A DNA stretch of 64,000 nucleotides from Acidisarcina polymorpha. GTDB taxonomy: Bacteria > Acidobacteriota > Terriglobia > Terriglobales > Acidobacteriaceae. Position numbers and translations under genes: made by a program. Shown here one piece after another: positions 7,986-16,655 of this stretch; position 1 is the first letter of the stretch; every line of letters begins with the position of its first letter. The DNA lies in NCBI RefSeq assembly GCF_003330725.1, contig NZ_CP030840.1:3224001-3288000 (forward strand). The letters run 5' to 3'. The notes under the pieces were generated by a model. It ran no database searches. It was not told the DNA's origin and worked only from the letters and a program-made list of their open reading frames with translations.

Positions 7986-9011
7986 CTACGTCGCCTCAGA
8001 TCGCAGACTGCTCAATGGCTGACTACTCTCGAGAAGATCCCGAACGTAGGTGTTCCATACTTCGGCTTTGGCCAATGTCTTGTGACCGACTGCGCGTGCA
8101 CCAGCATCGATTAAAACGGCGGATCCCCGTCGAACCCTTTGCATTGTTGCACCGAGATCTGAGAATCCCGAAGCGTTGATCAGGTCATCGGCGAAGTTCA
8201 CGGCTAGCAGCGGAGCGACGATCTTTTCCAGATCTTCATACGGATCGTAATCGCTGGAAGCAAGAAATTCCCAGACCGCATCGCGTGAGTGTTGCGATTC
8301 GTTGGCCTTCTTGGCGACATCCGCCAAGTGCTGGTCTGCCGCCGCCGGGGTTAATAGATTGTGTGCAAGTTCGGCTTGGCCCGAGGTCATCAGCGTGAAA
8401 ACGTTCCACGCCATCCCGATGCCTTTAGACGATGGATTGGCCGCAACATCATTATAAGAAGGATCGTTCTCAATCAACGCAAGCATCAATCGGCGAAAGA
8501 GCAGATTCATTCCGCGAATGCTGCTTGGAAGGCATGCTATAGGCATCAGCGCGTCCATCATGTGCGGAAACGCTATACCCCACATCCAGGTGTTCATTCC
8601 GCCCATGCTAGTCCCGAGCACTAACCGCAAATGATGTATACCAAGCAACTCGTTCACGACAAGATGCTGGGCTCGAACGATGTCGGCGTATCCATAATGT
8701 GGAAACACTTCCTGCGCGTCGCTAGGCTTACTGGAGTTTCCATGCCCGATCGCATCCGGCAGGACGATAAAGAACTGACTAATATCAAGGGGCTGTCCTG
8801 CTCGAAACAGAAAGTCGGCAGTGTCGGCCTCAAGGAACTGTGCGCCGCTACCGGTCGTTCCATGGAGAAGGAGAACGGCGTTGTTCCGCGCCGCGTTGAG
8901 CGAGCCGAGGGTCCGGCAGTGCAACCTCACCGTCTTCGATTCCCCACTCTCAAAGTGGAATTGAGGTACTTCCATCTCATGCGCTTGCGCGCATTGCTTC
9001 CAGTCAGTCAT
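7986..9011 (-). CDS. Alpha/beta-fold hydrolase, homoserine O-acetyltransferase-like
   Basis: A 341-residue alpha/beta hydrolase. The oxyanion region LLLHGTTGSG lies near residue 48, the nucleophile elbow is GTSMGG near residue 135, a distal Asp follows in NFADDLINASG, and the His is in the C-terminal GHKTLAKAEVW. The order and the PDAIGHGNSSKPSD segment resemble MetX-type acyltransferases, but similarity to MetX hydrolase relatives of unknown substrate is equally possible. No signal peptide is visible. It is the last gene of a leftward operon, 23 nt after the propeller gene, and is convergent with the paralog gene ending at 7984. Confidence 0.82.
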   Translation of the reverse strand: MTDWKQCAQAHEMEVPQFHFESGESKTVRLHCRTLGSLNAARNNAVLLLHGTTGSGAQFLEADTADFLFRAGQPLDISQFFIVLPDAIGHGNSSKPSDAQEVFPHYGYADIVRAQHLVVNELLGIHHLRLVLGTSMGGMNTWMWGIAFPHMMDALMPIACLPSSIRGMNLLFRRLMLALIENDPSYNDVAANPSSKGIGMAWNVFTLMTSGQAELAHNLLTPAAADQHLADVAKKANESQHSRDAVWEFLASSDYDPYEDLEKIVAPLLAVNFADDLINASGFSDLGATMQRVRRGSAVLIDAGARAVGHKTLAKAEVWNTYVRDLLESSQPLSSLRSEAT

Positions 9012-9034
9012 CGAGCAGCCTCCCTGTCGCTGGT

Positions 9035-9994
9035 CTAGTAGAACGACAAACTCTCAACACCAGTTCCCGCTTTAAGCGTTTTCATGACCTCAGCCTTTCG
9101 CAGGTTAACGACGGTGATGGTGCCATCGTCTTGGTTTGCAATTAGAACCGTGTCTCCATCCGAGTGAAAGGCCATATCCATGGGGCCCTTCCCAAGCTTT
9201 AGCTTCTTCTGGTTCTCCAGGTTGCGATCCAGAATGGTGCCCAGCGGCTCCTCGTGGCTCGTCACAACGATGAACTCTCCACTCGGGCTATACCGAACGA
9301 TTTGAGCAGCCTTTTTGTGGTGCTCAAGCGCTATTACAGTTCGCAGACTGTCCGTTGTGGGATCGACCACATATAAGCGGGGAGACTCGCCATCCACAAC
9401 CAAAATTGTCCCGCCGTCCGGAGACATCCCCAAGCCGTCCAACTCACTGGGTAGGGCCAGCTTCTTCGGTCCCGCTTGAGAACTCAGATCAAGAATAGCC
9501 AGGAAAGCATCTTCCTCCGTCTCGCTGTAGAGCTTCGACCCATCTGGCAGGACCTCGATACGATGGCCCTTATTTGACCCCACCTCAAAAACTTGGACAA
9601 TGACGCCGGTATCAGGATTCATTTCAACCACTACGCCGCTGTTCTCGCAGATGCAGTAGAGCTGTCCTCGTGAGCCCCAGCGCATACCGTGGGGAGCTTC
9701 GTAGGGTGCAACACTGAAATCCCCGACATGGCGTTTCTGGATGAGGTCGATTACAGCAATCAGGTGGCCCGGGTTGGGATTATTACCATGTATGCCGTCG
9801 CCGTAAATCGGAATGAATGCACGGGTGTGATCTTCAGAAATCAGTAGTTCATGAACCCGAAGAGCGAAGCCTTTGATCGAGGCGACCACGTTGTAGGAGT
9901 CCGGATCAAGAAAAAGGACCTCATTGCCTATCTTGTCCACGGCGATCAATCCGCTGGTACCCGTCGTAAAATTTCGGTCTGAATAGCGCTTCAT
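9035..9994 (-). CDS. YncE-like beta-propeller protein
   Basis: A 319-residue protein made of YVTN/YncE-type beta-propeller repeats (for example LDPDSYNVVASIKG, then VDPTTDSLRTVIAL, then ANQDDGTITVVNLRK), each about 40-45 residues, filling the chain. Such proteins act as binding scaffolds or lactonase-like enzymes, usually outside the cytoplasm, but no signal peptide is seen here, so this copy may be cytoplasmic. It lies between the hydrolase and the bicupin gene (66 nt gap) in the same operon. Its role is unknown. Confidence 0.8.
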   Translation of the reverse strand: MKRYSDRNFTTGTSGLIAVDKIGNEVLFLDPDSYNVVASIKGFALRVHELLISEDHTRAFIPIYGDGIHGNNPNPGHLIAVIDLIQKRHVGDFSVAPYEAPHGMRWGSRGQLYCICENSGVVVEMNPDTGVIVQVFEVGSNKGHRIEVLPDGSKLYSETEEDAFLAILDLSSQAGPKKLALPSELDGLGMSPDGGTILVVDGESPRLYVVDPTTDSLRTVIALEHHKKAAQIVRYSPSGEFIVVTSHEEPLGTILDRNLENQKKLKLGKGPMDMAFHSDGDTVLIANQDDGTITVVNLRKAEVMKTLKAGTGVESLSFY

Positions 9995-10060
9995 GCATCC
10001 TCTTTTCTCACGTGAACGACGGCTGATTCCGGTATAGACTCCGCACGTCGGACTTACACA

Positions 10061-11275
10061 TCAACCAACGATTTTGTTAGCTGTGGGCGGTATCCCGGCG
10101 ATCTCTTCAGGCGAAAGCTTTGTATGTGCGGCTGCCACCTGCGCGGGCATCGACCGAAGCCAATTATTCAAAGAAATCTCTTCAAAGAAGGGGCAGGCAA
10201 AGAGTTCGAGAAAAACTAGATCTTCTTCGCCGGTGTTCTCGATGCAGTGCCCTGCCATCGCCGGAACAAAGCCGACATCGTTGGCGTGGAAATCCATCGT
10301 TCGGGCGTTTTGTTGTGCACCGAAGACTGTCATGCGTCCCGTGCCCTGAATCCAGTACTGCCATTCGCTTACCGTGGGGTGCCAGTGCAATTCGCGCAGG
10401 CCACCTGGTTTCAAGGTCACGATGCCGGCAGAAATCTTTGAAGAGGCGGGGAAGTTTCGCGAGTCCACAATCCTTACCTCTCCAAACTGGTTGATGTGGG
10501 TCGGCTTCATGTCGCTGGCCTTGAATGAGTAATTCAACTTTGGCAGAGTTGCATGCTTCGAAACTTCGGCAAGGTCTTCCGACAGCGAATTTTTGGGTAG
10601 GGCACTCGCGAAAATGTACAAAGGATCTTCTTTGGGAAGCTTCGCCGTCGAGGCTGGCCCTAAGCCGAAGTTCTTCTGCAGGAGCTCGGGTGGAGTATGC
10701 TTCAGCCAGTCGGAGAGGAGAAAAGTGCTCTCCTCCGAAAAGCTACCTTCGTTAAAGACCAACAGAAACTCGCAGCCCTCATCACCAAGACCTTGAATGG
10801 AATGTGGCAGACCGGCGGGAAAGTTCCAGAGGTCGCCGGCCTGAATATCGTCAATGAACATCGAACCGTCTGCGCCGAAAAGGGTAACGCGCGCGGAGCC
10901 GGTAAGCATATAGGCCCATTCGTCGGCTGTATGCCAATGCAGCTCGCGAAAGGCGCCGCTGTCGATACGCATGTCTACACCCGCGATCTCTGTTGAAAGT
11001 GGGATCTCGCGTTGGGTCACCTGATGGGTCCATCCGCCTTCTTGAACACGCCGATGTGTCATATCGAAGGAATGCCAAATCGAACCCACGGACCCCTGGT
11101 CCGTTGGCGGCGGTCTGTCGCTGTTCGAATTCAATCGAACAAGTCCAAGGTTCTGCGGACCTGGGTCGCTCACGGAGTGATCCTTTTGGGCTTGCGCAGT
11201 GTTCAGCGCGGTCGATCCGAATTGGGAGTTCATTGCCTCATCACCTTGTGCAGCGCGAGCTTTCCGAAAGAACAT
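10061..11275 (-). CDS. Bicupin, oxalate decarboxylase family
   Basis: A 404-residue protein with two cupin domains, at about residues 75-195 and 255-375. Each has the Mn-binding pattern: RELHWHTADEW in the first and RELHWHPTVSEW in the second, followed by later His ligands (LPHSI and AGHCI). Oxalate decarboxylase converts oxalate to formate and CO2. The lid that separates decarboxylase from oxidase activity reads SEES in the segment EGSFSEEST, against SENS in Bacillus OxdC; the key Glu is kept. AGAGGA precedes the ATG at 11273-11275. It sits 26 nt downstream of a VOC gene in an operon. Activity on oxalate is likely but not proven. Confidence 0.87.
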   Translation of the reverse strand: MFFRKARAAQGDEAMNSQFGSTALNTAQAQKDHSVSDPGPQNLGLVRLNSNSDRPPPTDQGSVGSIWHSFDMTHRRVQEGGWTHQVTQREIPLSTEIAGVDMRIDSGAFRELHWHTADEWAYMLTGSARVTLFGADGSMFIDDIQAGDLWNFPAGLPHSIQGLGDEGCEFLLVFNEGSFSEESTFLLSDWLKHTPPELLQKNFGLGPASTAKLPKEDPLYIFASALPKNSLSEDLAEVSKHATLPKLNYSFKASDMKPTHINQFGEVRIVDSRNFPASSKISAGIVTLKPGGLRELHWHPTVSEWQYWIQGTGRMTVFGAQQNARTMDFHANDVGFVPAMAGHCIENTGEEDLVFLELFACPFFEEISLNNWLRSMPAQVAAAHTKLSPEEIAGIPPTANKIVG

Positions 11276-11301
11276 GCGTAATCCTCTCTAAAGAAGCGGG
11301 T

Positions 11302-11820
11302 CTAGCCTTCATCCGCCCAAGAATCGTTCGGTTGGTGAAGGCGGAACGGAGTGTGGTTTTCATACGGGAGTTCATCCGGCCTCCATAGAATCTCCATAAA
11401 GGCGCCCCATGGCGTCTTGAAGTACCAGATCTCTTCGCCCTTCTTGACGTCACCCTTGGCCTTGATCGGCCCCTTCAGTAACTCCGCGCCGTTTTCACGC
11501 AGGGACCGTGCGGCCGCCTGAAGGTCGTTGACGAAGAACGCTATGTGCCCAGCACCGATATCGATATTGCTCGGGGCGTCTTTGCGCTGAGTTTCTGCAA
11601 CAAAGACCTGCAGCTCCACGTTCAAGTTGGGTCCGAGTCGAAGCATTGCCACGCTTACGTTGTCGATCGGAACTCCCGTTGGCGTCTCTTCGAAGGGTCC
11701 GACCCGCCACAGCAGTAGAGCGCCCAGCGCCTGTTCAAAGAAATGGATAGCGGCGTCTAGATCAGGAACCACCAGACCAACGTGATCTACATGCCGTGCG
11801 GAAACGATCCCCATTTGCAT
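11302..11820 (-). CDS. VOC-superfamily (glyoxalase/dioxygenase-like) protein
   Basis: A 172-residue protein with a full vicinal-oxygen-chelate module: DHVGLVVPDLDAAIHFFEQALG at the start, GAGHIAFFVNDLQAAARSL in the middle and FKTPWGAFMEILWRP at the end. His near residue 13, His near 105 and the terminal Glu are candidate metal ligands. These enzymes act on lactoylglutathione, methylmalonyl-CoA or aromatic diols; the substrate is unknown. AAGGAGG lies 4 nt upstream of the ATG, a very strong signal. It follows the XapX gene by 19 nt in the same operon. Confidence 0.85.
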   Translation of the reverse strand: MQMGIVSARHVDHVGLVVPDLDAAIHFFEQALGALLLWRVGPFEETPTGVPIDNVSVAMLRLGPNLNVELQVFVAETQRKDAPSNIDIGAGHIAFFVNDLQAAARSLRENGAELLKGPIKAKGDVKKGEEIWYFKTPWGAFMEILWRPDELPYENHTPFRLHQPNDSWADEG

Positions 11821-11839
11821 AGTTCCTCCTTGTTGCTAC

Positions 11840-12004
11840 TTAGTGAACGTGCATCTTGATCCACGCGTACCCGCCTTCGCCCAGTACCATGCCGAGGAGC
11901 CCAAGCAGAGCGATAATGGGCGGCGCGGGGCTCTTGACGCGGCACAGGCTGTAGAGCACGCCGACGGCGCACCCGAGCAGGAAAGAAAACAGATAGGTTT
12001 TCAT
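11840..12004 (-). CDS. XapX-domain small membrane protein
   Basis: A 54-residue protein beginning MKTYLFSFLLGCAVGVLYSL and ending in GGYAWIKMHVH. It has two hydrophobic helices (about residues 4-20 and 30-48) around a short VKSPAPP loop, which is the pattern of the XapX (DUF1427) family of two-helix inner-membrane peptides. The start codon overlaps the stop of the upstream hydrolase (ATGA at 12001-12004), so translation is probably coupled, and the next gene follows after 19 nt with a strong signal. It is shorter than many gene-finder cut-offs. Function of the family is unknown; it often accompanies small-molecule catabolic genes. Confidence 0.82.
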   Translation of the reverse strand: MKTYLFSFLLGCAVGVLYSLCRVKSPAPPIIALLGLLGMVLGEGGYAWIKMHVH

Positions 12005-12864
12005 GATTTAGCAGACTCCACGCGCTCGAAGAATTCGAGCAAGCGGCTTGACACCGCTTCGGGTTGCTCCTCCATGACATAGTGGCCGCAATCCTCAATT
12101 GCGCCACCTTCAACGTGGACTGCGAGCGCCTCCATCGACTTGCGTAAACGATCTCCCATGGCAATTTGTCCCCCAAGCGCGAGCACTGGCATCCCCAGTT
12201 TTGTCTTGGCAAATTCGATATTTTGAAGCGCACTCTTAGCGGCTTCCCGGTAGTAGGCGAAGCCTCGAGTCATTGCCCCGGGTTTGGAGTAGCACTCCAC
12301 GTAATGGTCGCGCTTGGCCTGCGTAATCCGTTCCGGGTGTTGAGCCTTGTGCTGGATGAGCCACTCGAACAGTTCCCGCTCGCGGCCCTGGGTGAGTACC
12401 TCTGGCAGCTCTGGCAACGTGTTGAAGCAGAGTTGCCAGAGTTTTATGTTGACCTCGGGCGGGAGAGGAAAGCTCTGCGGTGGGGTCAGACCTGGGAGAG
12501 CGGAATCGAGCAACGTCAGGCTGCGGATGCGCTCGGGAAATTGCGCTGCCCAGGCGTAAGCAATCCAGGCTCCGACATCATGGCTGACGAGGTGAATCGA
12601 TTGCGGCATGAACGAGCGGACTGCATTTTCGAGCTGCCTGCTGATGCTGCCGGTGTCGTAGCCTTGGGTCGACTCGACAGAGTCACCCAGTCCGGGAGGG
12701 CCAACTGCGAGTACATGATGCCTCGCCGCGAGGAAAGGTAGGACTTCGTCATAGGCCCTGGCCGATTCAGGCCAGCCGGGCACCAGGACCACTGGAGTGC
12801 CCGAACCGGCAACAAGTGCATGAGATCCATTTCCAAGTGTCATTCGTTGTGAAGTCTGTGTCAT
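12001..12864 (-). CDS. Alpha/beta hydrolase, epoxide hydrolase/haloalkane dehalogenase-like
   Basis: A 287-residue alpha/beta hydrolase. The oxyanion motif is VLVPGWPES near residue 30, the nucleophile segment is VSHDVGAWIAY, where the central Asp is the one used by epoxide hydrolases and haloalkane dehalogenases instead of Ser, and the catalytic His is in EDCGHYVMEEQPEAV near the C terminus. The ATG at 12862-12864 has no clear ribosome-binding site. It is the first gene of the tightly packed leftward operon ending at 7986 and overlaps the XapX gene by 4 nt. Substrate unknown. Confidence 0.83.
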   Translation of the reverse strand: MTQTSQRMTLGNGSHALVAGSGTPVVLVPGWPESARAYDEVLPFLAARHHVLAVGPPGLGDSVESTQGYDTGSISRQLENAVRSFMPQSIHLVSHDVGAWIAYAWAAQFPERIRSLTLLDSALPGLTPPQSFPLPPEVNIKLWQLCFNTLPELPEVLTQGRERELFEWLIQHKAQHPERITQAKRDHYVECYSKPGAMTRGFAYYREAAKSALQNIEFAKTKLGMPVLALGGQIAMGDRLRKSMEALAVHVEGGAIEDCGHYVMEEQPEAVSSRLLEFFERVESAKS

Positions 12865-13018
12865 ATGGAGACCAGCTTTCTTTTGGTTGACTTGCGTCTT
12901 CGGTTTATTCCGCTCCGCCAATGCCGGGGTGCCGGCCGGATACCCTTGCGTTGCGCGGTTCTGAGCGACGCATTCGCTGCTCCCCCAGAACTTCGAATTT
13001 ACAATTGTTCGGTTCGAA

Positions 13019-13777
13019 CTACAGCATGCCGTTCTTGTTTTTCGATTCCTTTTCAGGCGGAATCTCTTCGAGGAATCCCCATCGCTCAGCGATCTTCCCC
13101 TCTTCAACTCGATATAGGTCGATGTAGACGCAAGGGGTGCTCTTATGCGATCCCCTGGCGGCTATGAAAACGAAGTCTCCCTGTCCAAGCAAGAACCTGA
13201 TCTCGTCGATGCTTCTGTGTTTAACGAGTTCTTCCAGGTCACGTTTGAAGTTTTCGACTCCATCGCGAACGCCGGGCTCGTGGCGGATGCAATGATCTCC
13301 AGAAAAATACTGAGGAATTTTACTGTGATCGCCAGAGACGTGAATGGTCTCGTAGTATTCCCGGACAATCGACTTGCTCTTGTCGGTGTCCTCGGACAGT
13401 TTTACCTCAGTGGGCCCGTCGGTCTGAGTATGTCCGCTGCAGTTGGGTGGAGCGTCCATGGTGGAGAAAGCCCAGTGCTCGACAACCAAGCCGTCCTCAA
13501 ACCTGAAAATGTCGAAGAAGACGTTCCGTCCGGATCGCTCCCCCTTAGCCTGGGTAACGACATAGGGGCCATCCTGGAATGCCCGCACCACGCTCAGTTG
13601 CAGTTGGTCACGCGGCGACTGACTGATGAATTGCACCAGTCCGTCCACACCGTCGGTCGCATACGGATTGTGTTGCACAAATCGCTTGTGGTCGATGCGC
13701 TGCGTCGCGAGGTTTACATCCCCGGCGCTGATGCCGCGAAATATCGTCAAAACTTTCTCGATGTCCGTTTCCGCCAT
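13019..13777 (-). CDS. Tandem SnoaL-like (NTF2-fold) protein
   Basis: A 252-residue protein consisting of two related NTF2/SnoaL-type domains, about residues 1-115 and 130-245. Both halves contain a DG-V-x-x-F helix after an H-P block and end with a FRFEDGLVVEHWAF or YRVEEGKIAERWGF strand. Single SnoaL domains are polyketide cyclases or small hydrolases; a fused pair could act as an internal dimer. AGGAG lies 8 nt upstream of the ATG at 13775-13777. It is 154 nt upstream of the hydrolase operon and may belong to it. Confidence 0.82.
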   Translation of the reverse strand: MAETDIEKVLTIFRGISAGDVNLATQRIDHKRFVQHNPYATDGVDGLVQFISQSPRDQLQLSVVRAFQDGPYVVTQAKGERSGRNVFFDIFRFEDGLVVEHWAFSTMDAPPNCSGHTQTDGPTEVKLSEDTDKSKSIVREYYETIHVSGDHSKIPQYFSGDHCIRHEPGVRDGVENFKRDLEELVKHRSIDEIRFLLGQGDFVFIAARGSHKSTPCVYIDLYRVEEGKIAERWGFLEEIPPEKESKNKNGML

Positions 13778-14080
13778 TGTCTTATCTCCTTTAGCCAAGG
13801 ACTGGGGACCCTCGGCGGTGATGGTTTATGTCCCCATGTTGGCAGTATCCGCATTGTGGCCGGACTTCCCCACTAATCCTGCGCTTGTCGGACAGTCAAA
13901 GTTGTGCAGTTTCGTACACATCTTGATGATGTTCCGCCTATACCGCACCTGCGGCTGGACCGTTTCGGCGTACATGAATCGAAATGCGTGAAGACCCACG
14001 CGAGCATGTGTGTGCAATGGAGCACAGTTTTCGAAATACGGACAGGGAAAGCTGTGCACTGTGCGGCGGAGGCGAGCGGA
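13778..14080. other. Divergent intergenic region
   Basis: About 300 bp between the SnoaL-like gene and the quinone-reductase-like gene. Weak imperfect dyads with 4-bp arms occur (for example GTGC-N6-GCAC near 14010-14030), but nothing convincing as an operator, and no small gene was recognised. Confidence 0.4.
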
Positions 14081-15100
14081 ATGCCAACAAAATTGATGAA
14101 GGCGGTTCGGCAACACGAATCCGGCGGGCCTGAGGTACTGTGTTACGAGGACGCACCGATCCAGAGCTGAAGCCGGGTGAGTTGCTTGTCCACGTTCATG
14201 CGGTGGGCATGAACCCCCCGGACTGGTATCTGCGCGATGGATATAAGACGCTTCCTCCTGAGTGGCAGCCGAAGGTGTCCTTTCCGCTCATTGTTGGAAC
14301 GGACGTGTCCGGTGTTGTCGAGGCGGTTGCTGGTAATGTGAACGGCTTCTCCATCAGTGACGAGGTTTACTCCATGGTCCGCTTTCCCAGCGGCTTTGCT
14401 GGGGACAGTAAGGCCTATGCCGAGTTCGTCACGGTGTCAGCGTCGGAAGTTGCGCTGAAGCCGGAAGGCATCGACCACGTACATGCTGCTGGAGCGCCGA
14501 TGTCGTTGCTCACTGCGTGGCAGTACATGATCGAACTCGGGCACGATGTGAAGAACCCGCTTCAGCTGCACAAGCATGAGCCGGTACCACTTGAAGGCAA
14601 GACTGTTCTCGTCAACGGGGCCGCAGGCGGCGTGGGTCACTTCGCAGTGCAACTAGCGAAGTGGAAGGGCGCGAGAGTCATCGCAGTAGCGTCCGGCAAG
14701 AACGAGAAATTCCTGCCGCGAACTCGGCGCGGACAAATTCATCGACTACACCAAGATCAGGCCCGAAGATGTTGTCCGTGATGTCGATCTCGTGATCGAC
14801 GCGGTGGGTGGCTCAACCTCAGGCCGTTTCCTGCGCACTCTTAAGCGTGGCGGCGCTCTCTTCCCAATCTTTCCGTTGGGTTTTTCTGGGGCGGAGGAAG
14901 CCGAAAGGCTGGGTGTCACGGTCTCAGCGACTCAAGTGAACTCGAGCGGGTCGCAGCTCACGGAACTCGCGCGCCTGCTTGATGCCGGGACGGTTCGCGT
15001 CGCGATCGACAGCACTTATCCACTTGCCGAAGCCCGCAAGGCGCACGAAAAGGCCGCGCGTGGGCACACCCAGGGGAAGATAATCCTCACTGTCGCATAA
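14081..15100 (+). pseudogene. Zinc-type alcohol dehydrogenase/quinone reductase family, frameshifted twice
   Basis: The three reading-frame pieces join into a 339-residue MDR-superfamily oxidoreductase: MKAVRQHESGGPEVL opening, the GroES-like part with VGMNPPDW and GTDVSGVV, the nucleotide-binding motif VNGAAGGVGHFAVQLAK, then VIDAVGGSTSG and a normal C terminus. A base appears missing near 14157-14160 (after the YEDAP segment) and an extra C present near 14717-14719, so the final frame is restored. No structural zinc cysteines are visible, which fits the quinone-reductase branch. GGAGG lies 8 nt before the ATG at 14081. Could be a real pseudogene or sequence error. Confidence 0.8.
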
Positions 15101-15185
15101 AGACGATCGAAATACCCGCTAGGTCGTGGAAGTTTTAGGCGTACCGAGTACAAACCGGAGGGAAGAATGAAAGTTGCATTCTCTT

Positions 15186-16172
15186 TTAGTCCGCTCCGCC
15201 GATACCTGGGTGCCGGCCGGGTATCCATTGCACGCGCACGACCAGCTTGTTTCCTTGAGGACGATTGAGCGCCCCGAACTCGTGATAACCGTTGACATAG
15301 AACATCGTTTGCCCATGATCCCAGACAAGGCCCGGACCGAGCGAACCGACCTGTTCGGGCGATCCGTGTAGTTTGGCACCGTCGAGCTTGGGATCAGTAA
15401 ATTGTTTCAGGAAGTAACCATTGGCGCCAAGCCAAAGGCCATGAGCCAGCCCAAAGGCAACGGTCGCATTAAAGTGGGCGGCTTGTCCCGCCTGGGTCGA
15501 ATGAGCCTTGGTTTGGATAGGTGGCGAGTTATTCACTCCGTTGTAGAGATAGTGCGTCCGCCAGCTCGTCTCGATCCTGCGCACGGGGAAATATGTGAAG
15601 GCATAATAAGGATGGACGGTAAAGGCATGACTGCTAAGGCTTGTGGGAAGCGTCTGACTGTATTCTCCGACGGGAACTTCGAAGTCTAGAACAAAGCGTT
15701 GGTTCAGCAGCGTGGGGCCGAACTTCTGCTGTTTCCATTGCAGAATGAGCGGTGAAAGGGTCAGGTCACCGAAGCCACCAATAGCGCCGGGTGCTCCCCC
15801 ATTCACGTGAGCAGCGGTAACGATGACTTCGGTGCCATACCACGCACCGAGTAAATGGTGCTTCGTGAGTACAATTCCGTGGGTTAAGCTGCTGATGCTG
15901 TTTACAGCAGGTGCTGTGCCGAGAGCCTGGCCCATTCCGTTGGTAGTTAAACCGCTATGGTAGGCATCGCCGATTTGCTCAAGCAGGACACCCGGCCCTC
16001 CCAAGGCATCTAGAAAACTCGTGTCGCCAAGATTCACCGTTGGCTCCGGTGGATGCATTTGGGCGAGGCCTGTGCCCGATGAAAGCAGTAGTACCATGAA
16101 AACGTTCTTGAGCACAGACTTCAATGCAGACTCGCCTTTCTCTTCTACAGCTTCACCGGCCCTACCGGTCAT
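15186..16172 (-). CDS. Outer-membrane channel-like protein, phenol MetA pathway family
   Basis: A 328-residue exported protein. An N-terminal signal peptide (SVLKNVFMVLLLSSGTGLAQ) ends near residue 38, and the mature part shows alternating strands with aromatic ends, as in the Phenol_MetA_deg/SphA family of putative outer-membrane transporters (motifs GDLTLSPLILQW, FVLDFEVPVGEY and GLWLGANGYF). It ends in aromatic and polar residues rather than a classic terminal Phe. The start is uncertain: the ATG at 16172 lacks a ribosome-binding site and an internal TTG about 16 codons later may be used. It follows the monooxygenase-like gene by 51 nt, so it may take up the substrate of that operon. Confidence 0.75.
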   Translation of the reverse strand: MTGRAGEAVEEKGESALKSVLKNVFMVLLLSSGTGLAQMHPPEPTVNLGDTSFLDALGGPGVLLEQIGDAYHSGLTTNGMGQALGTAPAVNSISSLTHGIVLTKHHLLGAWYGTEVIVTAAHVNGGAPGAIGGFGDLTLSPLILQWKQQKFGPTLLNQRFVLDFEVPVGEYSQTLPTSLSSHAFTVHPYYAFTYFPVRRIETSWRTHYLYNGVNNSPPIQTKAHSTQAGQAAHFNATVAFGLAHGLWLGANGYFLKQFTDPKLDGAKLHGSPEQVGSLGPGLVWDHGQTMFYVNGYHEFGALNRPQGNKLVVRVQWIPGRHPGIGGAD

Positions 16173-16223
16173 TCGTTGCGCGTGCCATTCGAGTACTGGG
16201 GTTCAAGGACTTCCGGTCGGAGG

Positions 16224-16655
16224 TTATGGGGCAATCTGTTGCCCGATTCGCTCGTCGAAAGGGCTGGCAAGCGTTGGCAAAAGATCACTGCGAAACCGCT
16301 TGTACTGCGCACCATTTCTGAAAGCACTCAGCTCTTCGGCACTACGCCAGACCTCGACAAGCATGAGGTGGTTTGGTCGTCCTTCTTCCCTTACCAAAAC
16401 CGATTCCATGCAGCCAGGTTCCCGTCTCGCAATCAAGGCTTCTTTGACAAGCAATGACGTCCCGCCAGCTGAGTTAGTTGGATCTAAATCGACGTAAATC
16501 ACGACGTGAGACTCGACAGTAGATGCCCATGATTTCTGCGCCTGTGAGAAGAGAGGAACCAGCAAAACGACCGGCATGACAGCAGCGATGACGCGCTTCG
16601 TCCGCTCACCGCACAAAACCCGAACAAGCAGGAGAGCAGTCGCGGATGTCTTCAC
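16224..16655 (-). CDS. Antibiotic-biosynthesis-monooxygenase (ABM)-type protein with signal peptide
   Basis: A 143-residue protein. The first 40 residues form a basic then hydrophobic export signal (RVIAAVMPVVLLVPLFSQAQ), followed by one ABM dimeric alpha/beta-barrel domain (VVIYVDLDPTNSAGG, REPGCMESVLVREEGRPNHLMLVEVW, FRNGAQYKRF). The ABM fold oxygenates quinol-like substrates without cofactor in characterised cases. It starts at GTG and overlaps the amidohydrolase stop by 4 nt (GTGA at 16652-16655), so it is translationally coupled. Export of an ABM domain is unusual but seen in acidobacterial proteins. Confidence 0.78.
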   Translation of the reverse strand: MKTSATALLLVRVLCGERTKRVIAAVMPVVLLVPLFSQAQKSWASTVESHVVIYVDLDPTNSAGGTSLLVKEALIARREPGCMESVLVREEGRPNHLMLVEVWRSAEELSAFRNGAQYKRFRSDLLPTLASPFDERIGQQIAP

